A stretch of 64,000 nucleotides of DNA from Streptomyces sp. I6 (GCA_003725745.1 RHDP01000001.1:6613501-6677500); one strand, 5' to 3'. Shown: positions 30,205-40,190, numbered from the stretch's first letter. Notes: generated by a model from the letters alone, not told the origin. Program-made: numbers and translations.

Positions 30205-31437
30205 TCACGCGCCGGCGGACCCCGCCGGGGTCCCGGTGCCGCCGCGTACCGGCCCCCGGAAACCGAACCTCCGGAAACCGAACCTCCGGAAACCGAACCC
30301 CCGGGAGCCGAACCCCCGGAAACCGCACCTCCGGGAGCCGGGCCCCCGGGATGGATCGCCCCGGCCGTCTCCGCCAGCGGCGCTCCGCTGCCGCCCCAGC
30401 GGAGTGCGACGATCTCCGCCGCCACGGACACGGCGACCTCCTCGGGGTGCGGGCCCGAGGTCCAGGCCCACCGGCGAACGCAGCCGGGCCAGCTGCTCCT
30501 CGCCCAGCCCGGCCTCGCGCAGCCGCTCGGCCCGGTGCTCGTGGGTGCGGCGGCTGCCCATCGCGCCGATGTACGCCGCCGGCCGGCGCAGCGCCTGCTC
30601 CAGCAGCGGCACGTCGAACTTCGGATCGTGCGTCAGTACGCAGACGACCGTGCGCGCGTCGGTCTCCGTGCGGTCCAGATAGCGGTGCGGCCAGTCCACG
30701 ACGACCTCGACACCCTCCGGGAACCGCTTGGGCGTGGCGAACACCGCACGCGCGTCGCACACGGTGACCCGGTAGCCGAGGAAGTCGCCGATCCGGGCGA
30801 CGGCCGCCGCGTAGTCGATGGCCCCGAACACCAGCATCCTCGGGGGCGGTGCGAACGCGTGCAGGAAGACCGACACATCGTCCTCGCGGCGCTGGCCCCG
30901 CGGCCCGTAGTGCCGCATACCGGTCGATCCCTGGGCGAGTACGCCGCGGGCGTCCGCCGCGACCGCCGCGTCCAGCCCCTCGGAACCTAGGGACCCGGCT
31001 GCCTCGTCCGCCCACACCGCCAGGGTGGCGCCGCGCGGAGCCGGGCCGTCGGTGACGGTCGCGACCGTCACCGGACGGTGCGCGGCGACCGAGTCGGCCA
31101 CCGCCCCGAACACCGCGTCGGTGCCCGGGGAGACGGTCCGGACCAGCACGGTGATCTCGCCGCCGCAGGTCAGCCCGACCGCGAACGCGTCGTCGTCGCT
31201 GTACCCGAAGGTGTGCAGCCGTGCCGCACCGTCGGCCAGGACCTCCCGGGCCATCTCGAAGACCGCGCCCTCCACACAACCGCCCGACACGCTGCCGACG
31301 ACCTCCTCGCCCGGCCCCACGGCCATCGCCGCACCCGGCCCGCGCGGCGCGCTGCGGCTCACCGACACGACCGTGGCCAGCCCGAACGGCTCGCCCCCGG
31401 CGTACCAGCGGCGCAGGGCAGGCAGAATCTCACGCAT
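30205..31437 (-). CDS. XdhC/CoxF family molybdenum-cofactor maturation protein (frameshifted near the end)
   Basis: A protein of about 370-410 residues that inserts or sulfurates the Mo cofactor in xanthine- and CO-dehydrogenase-type enzymes. The N-terminal XdhC domain (LRRWYAGGEPFGLATVVSVS, GSVSGGCVEGAVFEMAREVL, TFGYSDDDAFAVGLTCGGEI) is followed by a Rossmann-type C-domain (RMLVFGAIDYAAAVARIGDF, VVCVLTHDPKFDVPLLEQAL, AAYIGAMGSRRTHEHRAERL). At about 30455 the frame changes; the expected ending EIVALRWGGSGAPLAETAGA is in another frame, followed by a 15-bp in-frame repeat. The ATG at 31437 overlaps the preceding VWA stop by 8 bases. CoxG follows. Confidence 0.87.
   Translation of the reverse strand: MREILPALRRWYAGGEPFGLATVVSVSRSAPRGPGAAMAVGPGEEVVGSVSGGCVEGAVFEMAREVLADGAARLHTFGYSDDDAFAVGLTCGGEITVLVRTVSPGTDAVFGAVADSVAAHRPVTVATVTDGPAPRGATLAVWADEAAGSLGSEGLDAAVAADARGVLAQGSTGMRHYGPRGQRREDDVSVFLHAFAPPPRMLVFGAIDYAAAVARIGDFLGYRVTVCDARAVFATPKRFPEGVEVVVDWPHRYLDRTETDARTVVCVLTHDPKFDVPLLEQALRRPAAYIGAMGSRRTHEHRAERLREAGLGEEQLARLRSPVGLDLGPAPRGGRRVRGGGDRRTPLGRQRSAAGGDGRGDPSRGPGSRRCGFRGFGSRGFGFRRFGFRRFGFRGPVRGGTGTPAGSAGA
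30256..30345. repeat. 15-bp tandem repeat, 6 units, in the 3' end of xdhC
   Basis: Units start at 30256, 30271, 30286, 30301, 30316 and 30331, of the form CCGGAAACCGAACCT with a few substitutions (GGGAGCC in units 4 and 6). On the minus strand the 15-nt period adds five residues per copy, (GGSVS)n in the frame expected for the XdhC end, so copy number can vary without a frameshift. Confidence 0.9.
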
Positions 31438-32579
31438 CCCCGGCTCCTCTCACCACCGCGGCGAGGTGCTCCAGCGCCGCCACGCTGTGGCCCTCGACGA
31501 ACGCGTCGACACTGGGCAGGGCAGCCGCCATGCCCGCCGCCAGCGGTGCGTAGCCGGGCCGGCCCTTGCGCGGATTGGCCCACACGACCCGGTGGGCCAG
31601 CCGGTGCAGCCGCCGCATCTGGGCCTCGAGGAGTGACGGATCGCCGCGTTCCCAGCCGTCGGACAGCACCACGACGACGGCGCCCCGCGCCATCCCGCGC
31701 TGCCCCACCGGTCCAGGAAGGCCCTCAGCATCTCGCCGAGCCTGGTGCCTCCCCGCCAGTCGGGACGGCGGCGGCCACCGCCGCCAGCGCGGCCTCCGGG
31801 TCGCGGTGCCCCAGCGCGGCGGTCACCCGTGTCAGCCGGGTGCCGATCGTGAACACCTCCGTCGCCGCCCGCGATCCGGCGGGCCCGCGGTGCGCCGCCG
31901 CATGCGCGAACCGCAGCAGCGCGTCCGCGTACGGCGTCATCGACCCGCTCACGTCCACCAGCAGCACCACGCGGCGGGGACGTTCGGTACGCGCCCGCCG
32001 GCGCAGCCGCGCCGGCTCCCCGCCGCGGCGCAGCCACTCCCGCACCGTCCGCCGCGGATCGACGGCGCCGCGCCGGGCCGGCCGCAGCCGCGCGGAGCGC
32101 CGCGGCTCCCCCCGCAGCGCGAACGCGGCCAGCAGCCGCCGCACCTGTTCGCGTTCGGCGGCCGTCAGCGCGGCGACGTCCCGATGGCGCAGCACCTCCG
32201 CCGGACTGGCGAGGGCCGCCGCCGCGCCCGGCCGCCGGTCGTCCTCGCCGGGTCCCGGCACACGGTCCGTCGCCCGTACGGCCAGCCGCGGCGGGGGAGC
32301 GGCCCGCAGCGGGCGGGCCCGCGGTCCCGGAGTGCGGCCGCGCGGGCCGAAGTAGCCGGCGAACACCCGGTCGTAGCGGTCGAGGTCGTCCCGGCCGCCG
32401 CACAGGGTGAGCCTCCCGGCCCAGTAGACGTCGGCCCGCCGCCGCGGCCCGAGCACGTCGAGGGCCCGCAGGAACGTCTGCACCCGGTCCGGTCCGGCCT
32501 CCAGCCCCGCCGCGCGCAGCGCGCGCCCGAAGCCCACCAGCACCGCGGTGCCGCCGTCGACCGCCGCCATCGGCCTCAC
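31430..32579 (-). CDS. VWA-domain protein, CoxE-like (frameshifted twice near the end)
   Basis: A von Willebrand factor A protein of about 383 residues that works with MoxR-type ATPases. It begins at GTG 32579, which overlaps the ATPase stop (GTGA). The N-terminal CoxE part includes GFGRALRAAGLEAGPDRVQT and DVYWAGRLTLCGGRDDLDRY; the MIDAS motif is LLVDVSGSMTPYADALLRF, and EVFTIGTRLTRVT follows. At about 31755 and again near 31700 one base appears missing. The chain continues as GTRLGEMLRAFLDRWG and then ARGAVVVVLSDGWERGDPSL, RLHRLAHRVVWANPRKGRPG. In CODH clusters CoxD/CoxE help assemble the Mo-Cu or Mo active site. The end overlaps the start of xdhC. Confidence 0.87.
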
Positions 32580-33556
32580 GCCCCCGCCGCCCGCAGGGCG
32601 AGGATCGCGGACAGGTCCATGGAGCGGGCCCGCTCCGTGTCCTCCCGGTACTTCAGCGCCGATCCGAGCGTCGCCACGGCCAGCTCAGCGTCCAGTTCCG
32701 TGGCGCCGAGCGCGTCCAGCGCCTCGGCCCAGTCGATCGTCTCGGCCACTCCGGGCGGCTTCACCAGTTCCTCGGAGCGCAGGGCCTGGACGAGAGCGGT
32801 CACCTGCTCGGCCAGCCTGGCCGACACAGCGGGCAGTCTGCTGCGGACGATCGCCAGCTCCCGGGCGAAGGAGGGATGGTCGAACCAGTGGTACAGGCAG
32901 CGCCGCTTGAGGGCGTCGTGCACCTCCCGGGTACGGTTCGACGTCAGCACCACCACAGGAGGGGTGTCGGCCCGCAGGGTGCCGAGTTCGGGAACGGTGA
33001 CCGAGTACTCCGACAGCAGCTCCAGCAGGAACGCCTCGAACTCGTCGTCCGCCCGGTCCACCTCGTCGACGAGCAGCACCGACGGCTGGGTCCGCAGCGC
33101 CCGCAGCAGCGGCCGCTCCACGAGGAAGCGCCGGTCGTACAGCTCGGCCTCCAGCCGCTCCACGTCGGTCACCCCGGCCGCCTCCGCCGCGCGCAGGTGC
33201 AGCAGCTGCCGCGGGAAGTCCCAGTCGTACAGGGCCTGCGAGGCATCGATCCCCTCGTAGCACTGCAACCGGATCAGCGGTGCGTCCAGCATCCCGGCCA
33301 GCGCGCCCGCGAGCGAGGTCTTCCCCACCCCGGCGTCGCCCTCGCAGAACACCGGGCGGTGCAGCCGCAACGCCAGGAAGCACGCGGTGGCCAGGCCCTC
33401 GTCCACCAGATAGCCGACGTCCTCCAGCCGCCGCCGCACCTCCTGCGGGCCCTGAGGAGGCCCGGCGGCCGGCCCGGCCGCCCGCCGCGCCCCGCCGCCG
33501 CCCGCTTCCCCCGCCCGCCCGGCCGTCGTCCCGCCCATCGGCGCGGCACCCGTCAC
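32576..33556 (-). CDS. MoxR-family AAA+ ATPase (CoxD-like)
   Basis: An AAA+ ATPase of 326 residues from GTG 33556, which overlaps the coxM stop (GTGA); ATG 33538 is a later alternative. Walker A is CEGDAGVGKTSLAGALAG, Walker B is SVLLVDEVDRADDEFEAFLL, and sensor 1 is VVVLTSNRTREVHDALKRRC with the helix-2 insert of MoxR proteins. An N-terminal Gly/Ala/Pro-rich segment (about 30 residues) precedes the core. CoxD is needed for maturation of CO dehydrogenase in Oligotropha; the analogous role here is inferred from the gene order. Confidence 0.93.
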   Translation of the reverse strand: MTGAAPMGGTTAGRAGEAGGGGARRAAGPAAGPPQGPQEVRRRLEDVGYLVDEGLATACFLALRLHRPVFCEGDAGVGKTSLAGALAGMLDAPLIRLQCYEGIDASQALYDWDFPRQLLHLRAAEAAGVTDVERLEAELYDRRFLVERPLLRALRTQPSVLLVDEVDRADDEFEAFLLELLSEYSVTVPELGTLRADTPPVVVLTSNRTREVHDALKRRCLYHWFDHPSFARELAIVRSRLPAVSARLAEQVTALVQALRSEELVKPPGVAETIDWAEALDALGATELDAELAVATLGSALKYREDTERARSMDLSAILALRAAGA

Positions 33557-34406
33557 GCGGGACCGGCCGCGGCGAGCACGGCCCGCCGGGTGAGCACCCG
33601 TGCCAGGTGCTCGCGGTACTCGGACGAGCCCCACAGGTCCGACGTCGGCCTGGTGCCCTCGGCCGCGGCCTGCGCGGCGCGCTCCACCTCCCCGGGGCCC
33701 TCCGCACCCGCGAGCGCCGCCTCGGTGGCGGCGGCCCGCAGCGGGGTCGGCCCCATGTTGGTGAGCCCGATCCTGGCCTCGGCGATCCGCCCGCCGTCGG
33801 TGCGGACGAGGGCCGCGACGCCGACCGTCGCCCACGCCTGTGCCGCCCGGTGGAACTTCTCGTAGCGGAACCCCAGTCCCCGGCCTTCGGGATGCGCACC
33901 TCGACCAGCAGCTCGTCGGGGCTCAGGGCGGACTGGAGGTAGTCGGTGAAGAAGTCCCGTGCCGGGATGGTCCGGCGGCCCCGGGGGCCGGTGGCGACCA
34001 GTTCGCCGTCGAGCGCGAGGACGACCGCGGGCAGGTCCGCCGCCGGGTCCGCGTGGGCGAGCGAGCCGCCCAGTGTCCCCCGGTTGCGTACGGCGGGGTC
34101 GGCGACCGTCGCCGTCGCCGCCGCGAGCAGTCCCGCGTGCCGCCGCACGAGGGGGTCGGCCATCACGTCGTGGTGCGTGGTCATGGCGCCGACGACGAGG
34201 GTGTCGCCCTCCTCGCGGATCCCGCGCAACCCGTCGATCCTGCCCACGTCGACGAGCAGTTCGGGGAAGGCGAGCCGCAGCCGCAGCATGGGCAGCAGGC
34301 TCTGGCCGCCGGCGAGGACCTTCGCCTCCTCACCGGACTCGGCGAGCGCGGCCACGGCCTCGTCCACCGAGTCCGGCCGCCGGTAGTCGAACGCCGCGGG
34401 GATCAT
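33553..34406 (-). CDS. coxM: FAD-binding medium subunit of the molybdenum hydroxylase (frameshifted)
   Basis: A flavoprotein subunit of about 285 residues that passes electrons from the Fe-S subunit. The ATG at 34406 overlaps the coxL stop (ATGA). The FAD sites are AKVLAGGQSLLPMLRLRLAF (about 28-47) and ATATVADPAVRNRGTLGGSL, ADPAADLPAVVLALDGELVA; the C-terminal CO_deh_flav_C part is FHRAAQAWATVGVAALVRTD, ARIGLTNMGPTPLRAAATEA. A base appears missing near 33870-33880, between IPKAGDWG and the FHRAAQAWA segment. It is part of the S-L-M module. Confidence 0.9.
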
Positions 34407-36868
34407 GCCGGCTCCTCCTCGCTCGGGGCGGCCGCCTGGCCCGTCGTCGGCACCGCGCCCTCCGGCCGCCCGGCCTGCGGCGGGCCGCCCTCCCCGCCCC
34501 GGGCCTGCCGGATGGCCCGCCACACCCGCTCCGGGGTGCACGGCATCGGCACGTCCGTCACCCCGAGCGGCCGCAGCGCGTCCACGATGGCGTTCACGAC
34601 GGCCGGTGTCGAGGCGATCGTCCCCGCCTCCCCGGCGCCCTTCACCCCCAGCGGGTTGGTGGTCGCGGGCGTCTCGGTGCGCTCGGTCGTGAACTCCGGC
34701 AGGTCCACCGCGGAGGGCACCAGGTAGTCCGCCATCGTCCCGGACGTCAGATTGCCGTCGGCGTCGTAGACCGCCTCCTCGTAGAGCGCCTGCCCGATGC
34801 CCTGGGCGAGGCCGCCGTGCACCTGGCCCTCCACGATCACCGGGTTGACCACCCGTCCGACGTCGTCGACGCACACATAGGAGCGGATCCGGGTGCGGCC
34901 CGTCTCCGTGTCGACGTCCACGGCGCACAGGTGCGTGCCGTGCGGGTAGGAGAAGTTGTCCGGGTCCACGACATGGCCGGCGTGGAGCGTCGGCTCCATG
35001 CCCTCGGGCAGGTCGTGCGAGGAGAATGCGTCGAACGCGATCTCCTGGATGGTCCGCCGCGCGTCCGGGGAGCCCTTCACCGAGAACACGCCCTCCGCGA
35101 AGTCGAGGTCGTCCTCGCCGGCCTCCAGCAGATGCGCCGCGATCCTCCTGGCCTTCTCCACGACCTTCCGCGCCGCCTCGTGGACCGCCGTACCGCCGAC
35201 CACCAGGGACCGCGAACCGTAGGTGTCCATCCCCTGGGGTGCGGCCCGGGTGTCGCCGTGCACCACCTCGACGTCCTCGAACGGCACGCCCAGCACGTCG
35301 GCCGCGATCTGGCTCCAGCACGTCACATGGCCCTGCCCGTGCGGACTGGTGCCCGTGACCACCTCGACCTTGCCCGTCGGCAGCAGGCGGACGCCGGCCG
35401 TCTCCCAGCCGCCGGCCGCGTACCGCAGATCGCCCAGCACCCGGCTCGGTGCGACCCCGCACATCTCCGTGTACGTCGAGATCCCGATGCCCAGGCGCAC
35501 CGGGTCGCCGCGCCGCGCCCGCTCCTGCTGCTCGGCCCGCATCCCCTCGTAGCCGAACAGTGCCAGCGCCTTGTCCGTCGCGGCCTCGTAGTCGCCGCTG
35601 TCGTAGGTGAGCCCGGCGATCGAGGTGTACGGGAACTCGTCGTGGCCGATCCAGTTCCGGCGGCGCAGCTCCAGCGGGTCCGTGCCCAGCTCGGCGGCGA
35701 GTTCGTCCATGATGCGCTCGATCGCGAACGTCGCCTCCGGGCGGCCCGCTCCCCGGTAGGCGTCGGTGGGCGTGCGGGTGGTGAAGACCCCGGTGCAGGT
35801 GAAGGCGTAGGCGTCCATCTTGTAGATCGCCGGGTACATGAACGCCCCGAGCAGCGGGGTGCCCGGCGTGATCAGCATCAGGTACGCGCCCATGTCGGCG
35901 AGCAGGTCGACCTTCAGCCCCAGCAGCTTCCCCTCGCGGGTCGCCGCGATCCGGACGTCCTGGATCTGGCCGCGTCCGTGGTGGGTGGCGAGGTACCCCT
36001 CGGAGCGCGTCTCGGTCCACTTCACCGGTCGGCCCAGGGCGCGCGCCACGGCGAGCGCGACGGCCTCCTCCCCGTACACCTGGAGCTTGGAGCCGAAGCC
36101 GCCGCCCACGTCCGGCGCGATCACCCGCAGCTTCTGCTCCGGGATGCCGGTGACCGTCGCCATCAGCAGCCGCACGATGTGGGGGATCTGGGTGGCGGAG
36201 TACAGCGTGTACTCCCCGGACGCGGCGATCGGCGTCACGACCACGGCGCGCGGCTCCATCGCGTTGGGGATGAGCCGCTGCTGGAGGAACCGCCGGGAGA
36301 CCACCACATCGGCCCGGTCCCGTACCGACTCCCAGTCCTCACCGGTCGTCAGCGGCCACACGTAGCACCGGTTGGTGCCCTTGTCCGCGTGCACGAGCGG
36401 TGCGCCGTCCGCGAGCGCCGTCTCCAGGTCCAGCACGGGCTCCAGCGGGGTGTAGTCGACGTCCACCGCCTCGAGCGCGTCGGCCGCCGCGTAGCGGTCC
36501 CGGGCGACCACGACGGCGACCGGGTCCCCCGCGTAGCGCACCTCGCCGACGGCGACCGGCGGATGGTCGGGCATCACGATGTCGTCGGTCACGGGCCATA
36601 CGCACGGCAGCGGAGCGAGACCGTCGGCGAGGTCGCGTCCGGTGAACGCGGCGACGACGCCCGGTCGCTCCAGCGCGGGTGCCACGTCCACCCGGTCGAT
36701 CCGGGCGTGCGCCATGGGGCTGCGCAGCACGGCCATGTGCAGCATGCCGGGCACGCTGATGTTGTCGGTCCACCGGGTCTGGCCGGTGACCAGGTGCGCG
36801 TCCTCCTTGCGGGCCCGGGCGCGTCCGACCTCCCGCTCACGTGTCCGGTCCGCGGGCTGGGCGGTCAT
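34403..36868 (-). CDS. coxL: Molybdopterin-binding large subunit, form II CO dehydrogenase-like
   Basis: A large subunit of 821 residues (xanthine oxidase family). ATG 36868 overlaps the coxS stop (ATGA). Mo-pterin motifs are visible: [14 protein letters not shown] (255-268), [10 protein letters not shown] at 370-379, GSRSLVVGG and the catalytic Glu in [14 protein letters not shown] near the end. Form I (true CO-oxidising, Mo-Cu) CoxL has AYXCSFR at the active-site loop. This protein has AYRGAGR, so it is form II; the Cys that binds Cu in form I is absent. CO oxidation is therefore not assured, and aldehyde, heterocycle or other substrates are possible. The reading frame is intact over the whole length. 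Confidence 0.95.
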   Translation of the reverse strand: MTAQPADRTREREVGRARARKEDAHLVTGQTRWTDNISVPGMLHMAVLRSPMAHARIDRVDVAPALERPGVVAAFTGRDLADGLAPLPCVWPVTDDIVMPDHPPVAVGEVRYAGDPVAVVVARDRYAAADALEAVDVDYTPLEPVLDLETALADGAPLVHADKGTNRCYVWPLTTGEDWESVRDRADVVVSRRFLQQRLIPNAMEPRAVVVTPIAASGEYTLYSATQIPHIVRLLMATVTGIPEQKLRVIAPDVGGGFGSKLQVYGEEAVALAVARALGRPVKWTETRSEGYLATHHGRGQIQDVRIAATREGKLLGLKVDLLADMGAYLMLITPGTPLLGAFMYPAIYKMDAYAFTCTGVFTTRTPTDAYRGAGRPEATFAIERIMDELAAELGTDPLELRRRNWIGHDEFPYTSIAGLTYDSGDYEAATDKALALFGYEGMRAEQQERARRGDPVRLGIGISTYTEMCGVAPSRVLGDLRYAAGGWETAGVRLLPTGKVEVVTGTSPHGQGHVTCWSQIAADVLGVPFEDVEVVHGDTRAAPQGMDTYGSRSLVVGGTAVHEAARKVVEKARRIAAHLLEAGEDDLDFAEGVFSVKGSPDARRTIQEIAFDAFSSHDLPEGMEPTLHAGHVVDPDNFSYPHGTHLCAVDVDTETGRTRIRSYVCVDDVGRVVNPVIVEGQVHGGLAQGIGQALYEEAVYDADGNLTSGTMADYLVPSAVDLPEFTTERTETPATTNPLGVKGAGEAGTIASTPAVVNAIVDALRPLGVTDVPMPCTPERVWRAIRQARGGEGGPPQAGRPEGAVPTTGQAAAPSEEEPA

Positions 36869-37344
36869 GTCCGGGCCTCCTGCCCCTCGCGCGCGGCCGC
36901 GAGCACGGCGTGGACGATGTTCTGGTAGCCGGTGCACCGGCAGAGGTTGCCCTCCAGGCCCTGGCGGACCTCGTCGGGGGTGGGGTCCGGGTTCTCCCTG
37001 AGCAGCTCCCGGGCCGCCATGATCATCCCGGGCGTGCAGTAGCCGCACTGGAGCGCGTGCCTCTCGTGGAAGGCCTTCTGGAGGGGGTCGAGTCCGCCGC
37101 CCGGGGAGCCGAGCCCCTGCACGGTGGTGACCTCGCCGCCGTCGGCCTGCACCGCGAGCACCGAGCAGCTCTTGACGCTGCGGCCGTCGAGTTCGACGGT
37201 GCACGCGCCGCAGCTTCCGGTGTCGCAGCCGACCGGGGTGCCGGTCAGCCCGAGGCGGTCCCGCAGATAGTGGACCAGCAGCAGCCGCGGCTCCACATCG
37301 TCCTGGTAGGCGACGCCGTCCACGGTCACCGAAATGCGGTTCAT
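36865..37344 (-). CDS. coxS: [2Fe-2S] small subunit of the molybdenum hydroxylase
   Basis: A 159-residue ferredoxin-type subunit. Plant-type cluster cysteines are 40, 45, 48 and 60 ([13 protein letters not shown]); the second cluster uses C100, C103, C135 and C137 (CGYCTPG, CRC). A strong GGGAGGG lies just before ATG 37344; upstream residues in the same frame ([15 protein letters not shown]) are probably not translated. It is the first gene of the cluster, so the promoter should lie in 37345-37468. There a partial palindrome, TTGTCTGATACGTCCAA (37385-37401), may be an operator. Confidence 0.96.
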   Translation of the reverse strand: MNRISVTVDGVAYQDDVEPRLLLVHYLRDRLGLTGTPVGCDTGSCGACTVELDGRSVKSCSVLAVQADGGEVTTVQGLGSPGGGLDPLQKAFHERHALQCGYCTPGMIMAARELLRENPDPTPDEVRQGLEGNLCRCTGYQNIVHAVLAAAREGQEART

Positions 37345-37384
37345 CGGCCCTCCCAGCGGCCCGGGCAGGCAGTACCGGCCAGTT

Positions 37385-37401
37385 TTGTCTGATACGTCCA
37401 A
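37385..37401. promoter_or_regulatory. Imperfect palindrome upstream of coxS (operator candidate)
   Basis: TTGTCTGATACGTCCAA is an imperfect inverted repeat (outer TTG/CAA) 41 bases upstream of the coxS ATG, in the 124-bp gap before the sortase gene. On the minus strand it offers TTGGAC as a possible -35 box. Only proximity to the operon start supports it as a binding site. Confidence 0.35.
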
Positions 37402-37468
37402 CTCTAGGTCGGGGCAACAGGCGCCGCGACCGTGCCGCTTGGCGGCAGGCGGTGACCGCCCCGGCCGG

Positions 37469-38284
37469 TCAACCCGTGGTCTCGCGCACGCCGGTGAGCA
37501 CCCCCACCCGGTCGATCCGGTGCTCCGGACTGCTGCGGTCGTCGCGCCAGAAGTTCCCCGCGGCGTCGTCCTCCGGCGTGGCGCAGGTGGAGATCGTGGT
37601 CATCGGCTGGGTGGGGGCCCTGCCCTGGAAGCCCGGAACCGCGGCGCGCTGCTCGGCCGGCGACCGGGCGGAGCGGAAGGACGTCGTCCGGTGAGCGGTG
37701 ATCCGGTACGCGTAGACCGTGCCGCCCGAGGCCGCCGGCACGACGTCGCCGATGTCCAGCGACGGCAGGTCGCGCAGGGGCCCGCCGGCGGAAAGCCGGT
37801 GCGCGGTGACGGGATGGTTGCCGATCTCGCCCGGTCCGACACCGCCCCGCTCGCCGTACGGGCCGGCGGCCACCCCGCGGTCCTGGATGCGCGTCCCCGG
37901 CCGGTCGCCGGTGGTTCCTTCGTGCGGGACCACGCGCAGCCCGGCCACGCCGATCCACGGGATGCTCGGCTCGGCCGCCCGGGTACGGGTGCTGCCGGGC
38001 GGTTCCGGCGCCGCGCTCGGGGCGGGGTGGATCCGGGCCGCACCGCGGCCGGCGGCGGAGAGGTGGAGAGGGAGGTGGAGGGAGGCAGAGGCGGAGGCGG
38101 ACGGGGAGACCGACGGGGGCTCCGCTGCGGACGAGCCGGCCGGGGCGGTGGACGGAGACGCGCCCCGGACCGCGGAGGGCTTGCCGGACGTCCGGGCAGC
38201 GCCGGCCGCGGGGAAGCAGCCGGCGGTCAGCACGACGGCGAGGGCTCCGGCGGCAGCGGTGGGAACGGCACGGGAAGCGCGCAC
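37469..38284 (-). CDS. Class F sortase
   Basis: A secreted or membrane-linked transpeptidase-like protein of 271 residues. The GTG at 38284 has GGAGGG seven bases upstream. A signal peptide with a lipobox-like end ([20 protein letters not shown]) is followed by a low-complexity Ser/Ala/Pro linker to about residue 95, then the sortase core [18 protein letters not shown] and [17 protein letters not shown] with the catalytic His in VTAHRL. The nucleophile Cys is in [11 protein letters not shown] and the Arg in [13 protein letters not shown]. Class F sortases attach few proteins or act as housekeeping or stress enzymes. A Cys at about residue 22 could make it a lipoprotein. Confidence 0.87.
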   Translation of the reverse strand: MRASRAVPTAAAGALAVVLTAGCFPAAGAARTSGKPSAVRGASPSTAPAGSSAAEPPSVSPSASASASLHLPLHLSAAGRGAARIHPAPSAAPEPPGSTRTRAAEPSIPWIGVAGLRVVPHEGTTGDRPGTRIQDRGVAAGPYGERGGVGPGEIGNHPVTAHRLSAGGPLRDLPSLDIGDVVPAASGGTVYAYRITAHRTTSFRSARSPAEQRAAVPGFQGRAPTQPMTTISTCATPEDDAAGNFWRDDRSSPEHRIDRVGVLTGVRETTG

Positions 38285-38512
38285 GGGCGGCCCTCCGGTC
38301 CGGGGGCGGGGACGCGTCGGGCCGTGCTCGCCGCGGGCCGTGGCCGTCCCCACGACGGCAATCGATCGTCTGTTCCCCCGCCGTCCGTCCCGCGCCCGCC
38401 GCCGCACGCGCCCCCCGTCCCTCCCGCGCCCGCCGCTGTGGCATGGCCCCCGTCCCTCCCGCGCCCCGCCCCGCCTCTGCCCCCACCCCCGCCCCGGGCG
38501 AGCGGCGCCCGC

Positions 38513-39991
38513 TCAGTCGACGGGCCAGGTGTGCGCGGGCGCGTTGAGATGCATGTAGTCGATGTACTGCCGGGTCATCCGCCGCAGTGCCTCGTGGCGG
38601 GTCACGTGGGCGGTGGCGTCGATGCGGTGGAACATCTCCGACTGCCACACCGCTCCGTTGCGGCCCGTGACACAGCGCTGCTCGATGATCCCCAGCAGCG
38701 GCTCCCGCCACTGCGTGTCCATGCCCGACCGCTCCAGTCCCCGGTGGGCGAGTGGCAGCAGTCGCCGCAGCACCAGTTCGGCGGCCGGTACCTCGCCCAT
38801 CCCGGGCCAGTACAGCAGGGCGTCGATGCCGTACCGGGCGGCGGTGTGCAGATTGTCCTCGGCGGCCGAGAAGGACATGCGCGACCACACCGGGCGCTCC
38901 TCCTCGACCAGCGCGCGGGTGAGCCCGTAGTAGAACGCGCCGTTGGCCAGCACGTCCGCGACCGTCGGCCCGGCGGGCAGCACCCGGTTCTCGACCCGCA
39001 GATGGGGCCGGTCGTGGGACACCGCGTACACCGGGCGGTTCCAGCGGTAGATCGTCCCGTTGTGCAGGGTGAGTTCGGCGAGCTCCGGGATGTCGCCGCC
39101 CTCCAGGGTCTCCTTGGGGTCCTGCTCGTCGCAGAGCGGCAGCAGGGCGGGGAAGTAGCGCAGGTTCTCCTCGAAGAGGTCGAAGACGCTGTTGATCCAG
39201 CGTTCGCCGAACCACACGCGGGGCCGTACGCCCTGCACCTTGATCTCCTCGGGGCGGGTGTCGGTCGCCTGCTCGAAGAGCGGGATGCGGGTCTCGCGCC
39301 ACAGCTCCTTGCCGAACAGGAAGGGCGAGTTCGCCGCCAGCGCGATCTGCACGCCCGCGACGGCCTGTGCCGCGTTCCAGTACCCCGCGAACTCCTCGGG
39401 CGAGACCTGGAGATGGAACTGGGTGCTGGTGCAGGCGGCCTCCGGGGTGATCGTGTCCGCGTAGGTCCGCAGCCGGTCCACGCCGTCCACGGCGATCCTC
39501 AGGTCCTCGCCCCGGGCGGCGAACACCTGCTCGTTCAGCAGCCGGTAGCGCGGGTTCTCCGACAGGGCCGCCTCGCCCACGTCCTTCTGCCGCAGCGTCG
39601 GCAGGATCCCCACCATCGCGAGATGCGCGCCCACCTGCGCGGCCCGCTCCTCGGCGTGGTTGAGCGCCTCCCTGATCTCCTGCTCCCAGGCGTCCGGGCC
39701 CCCGGCCGTGAGCCGACGCGGTGGGATGTTGATCTCCAGGTTGAACCGGCCCAGCTCGCTGGACCAGGCCGGATCGGCGATCGCCTCGAGCACGTCGGTG
39801 CTGCGCATCGCCGGTTCGGCGGCGCCGTCGACGAGGTTCAGCTCGATCTCCAGGCCGACCTGGGGCCTCTCCGACTCGAAACGCGACTCGCGCAGCATCA
39901 GCGCGAAGGTGTCGAGGCAGTCCTGCATCTTGTCGCGGTACCGACGGCGGTCGTCACGGGTGAACACCAGCGCCGGGACGTCTCGTCCCAT
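38513..39991 (-). CDS. Glutamate-cysteine ligase (GCS2 family)
   Basis: An ATP-dependent ligase of 492 residues. GCS2 features include VGLEIELNLVDGAAEPAM (about 46-63), NLEINIPPRRLTAGG, QFHLQVSPEEFAGYWNAAQA and HLRVENRVLPAGPT with the metal-binding acids. It resembles the single-domain glutamate-cysteine ligase paralogues of Streptomyces. The organism is expected to make mycothiol rather than glutathione, so the product may be gamma-glutamylcysteine for ergothioneine (EgtA role) or another gamma-glutamyl amide. No egtBCD genes are adjacent. The frame is intact. The start at 39991 fits the family (MGRDVPALVFTRDDRRRYRD). Confidence 0.9.
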   Translation of the reverse strand: MGRDVPALVFTRDDRRRYRDKMQDCLDTFALMLRESRFESERPQVGLEIELNLVDGAAEPAMRSTDVLEAIADPAWSSELGRFNLEINIPPRRLTAGGPDAWEQEIREALNHAEERAAQVGAHLAMVGILPTLRQKDVGEAALSENPRYRLLNEQVFAARGEDLRIAVDGVDRLRTYADTITPEAACTSTQFHLQVSPEEFAGYWNAAQAVAGVQIALAANSPFLFGKELWRETRIPLFEQATDTRPEEIKVQGVRPRVWFGERWINSVFDLFEENLRYFPALLPLCDEQDPKETLEGGDIPELAELTLHNGTIYRWNRPVYAVSHDRPHLRVENRVLPAGPTVADVLANGAFYYGLTRALVEEERPVWSRMSFSAAEDNLHTAARYGIDALLYWPGMGEVPAAELVLRRLLPLAHRGLERSGMDTQWREPLLGIIEQRCVTGRNGAVWQSEMFHRIDATAHVTRHEALRRMTRQYIDYMHLNAPAHTWPVD

Positions 39992-40190
39992 CGGCCCTCC
40001 CGTATCTCCTCGGGTCTCCTCGGGCCTGGCCCCCTCATCAGAGTGCCACCGCCCGCCCTGCTCGACCAGCGCGCCGGACCGCAGCGGCCGGTTCCCGCAG
40101 CGGCCGGTTCCCGCAGGGGACCCGGTCCCGCGGCGGTCCCGCGCCCCGGACGGTGCTGACGCAGGTCCCGCGGCGGCACCGTCCCGTCCC

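Noticed and set aside
34403-37417. A single frame joining the large subunit to upstream sequence (1004 codons)
   Set aside because: The upstream 180 codons overlap coxS in another frame; the true start is the ATG at 36868 that overlaps the coxS stop.
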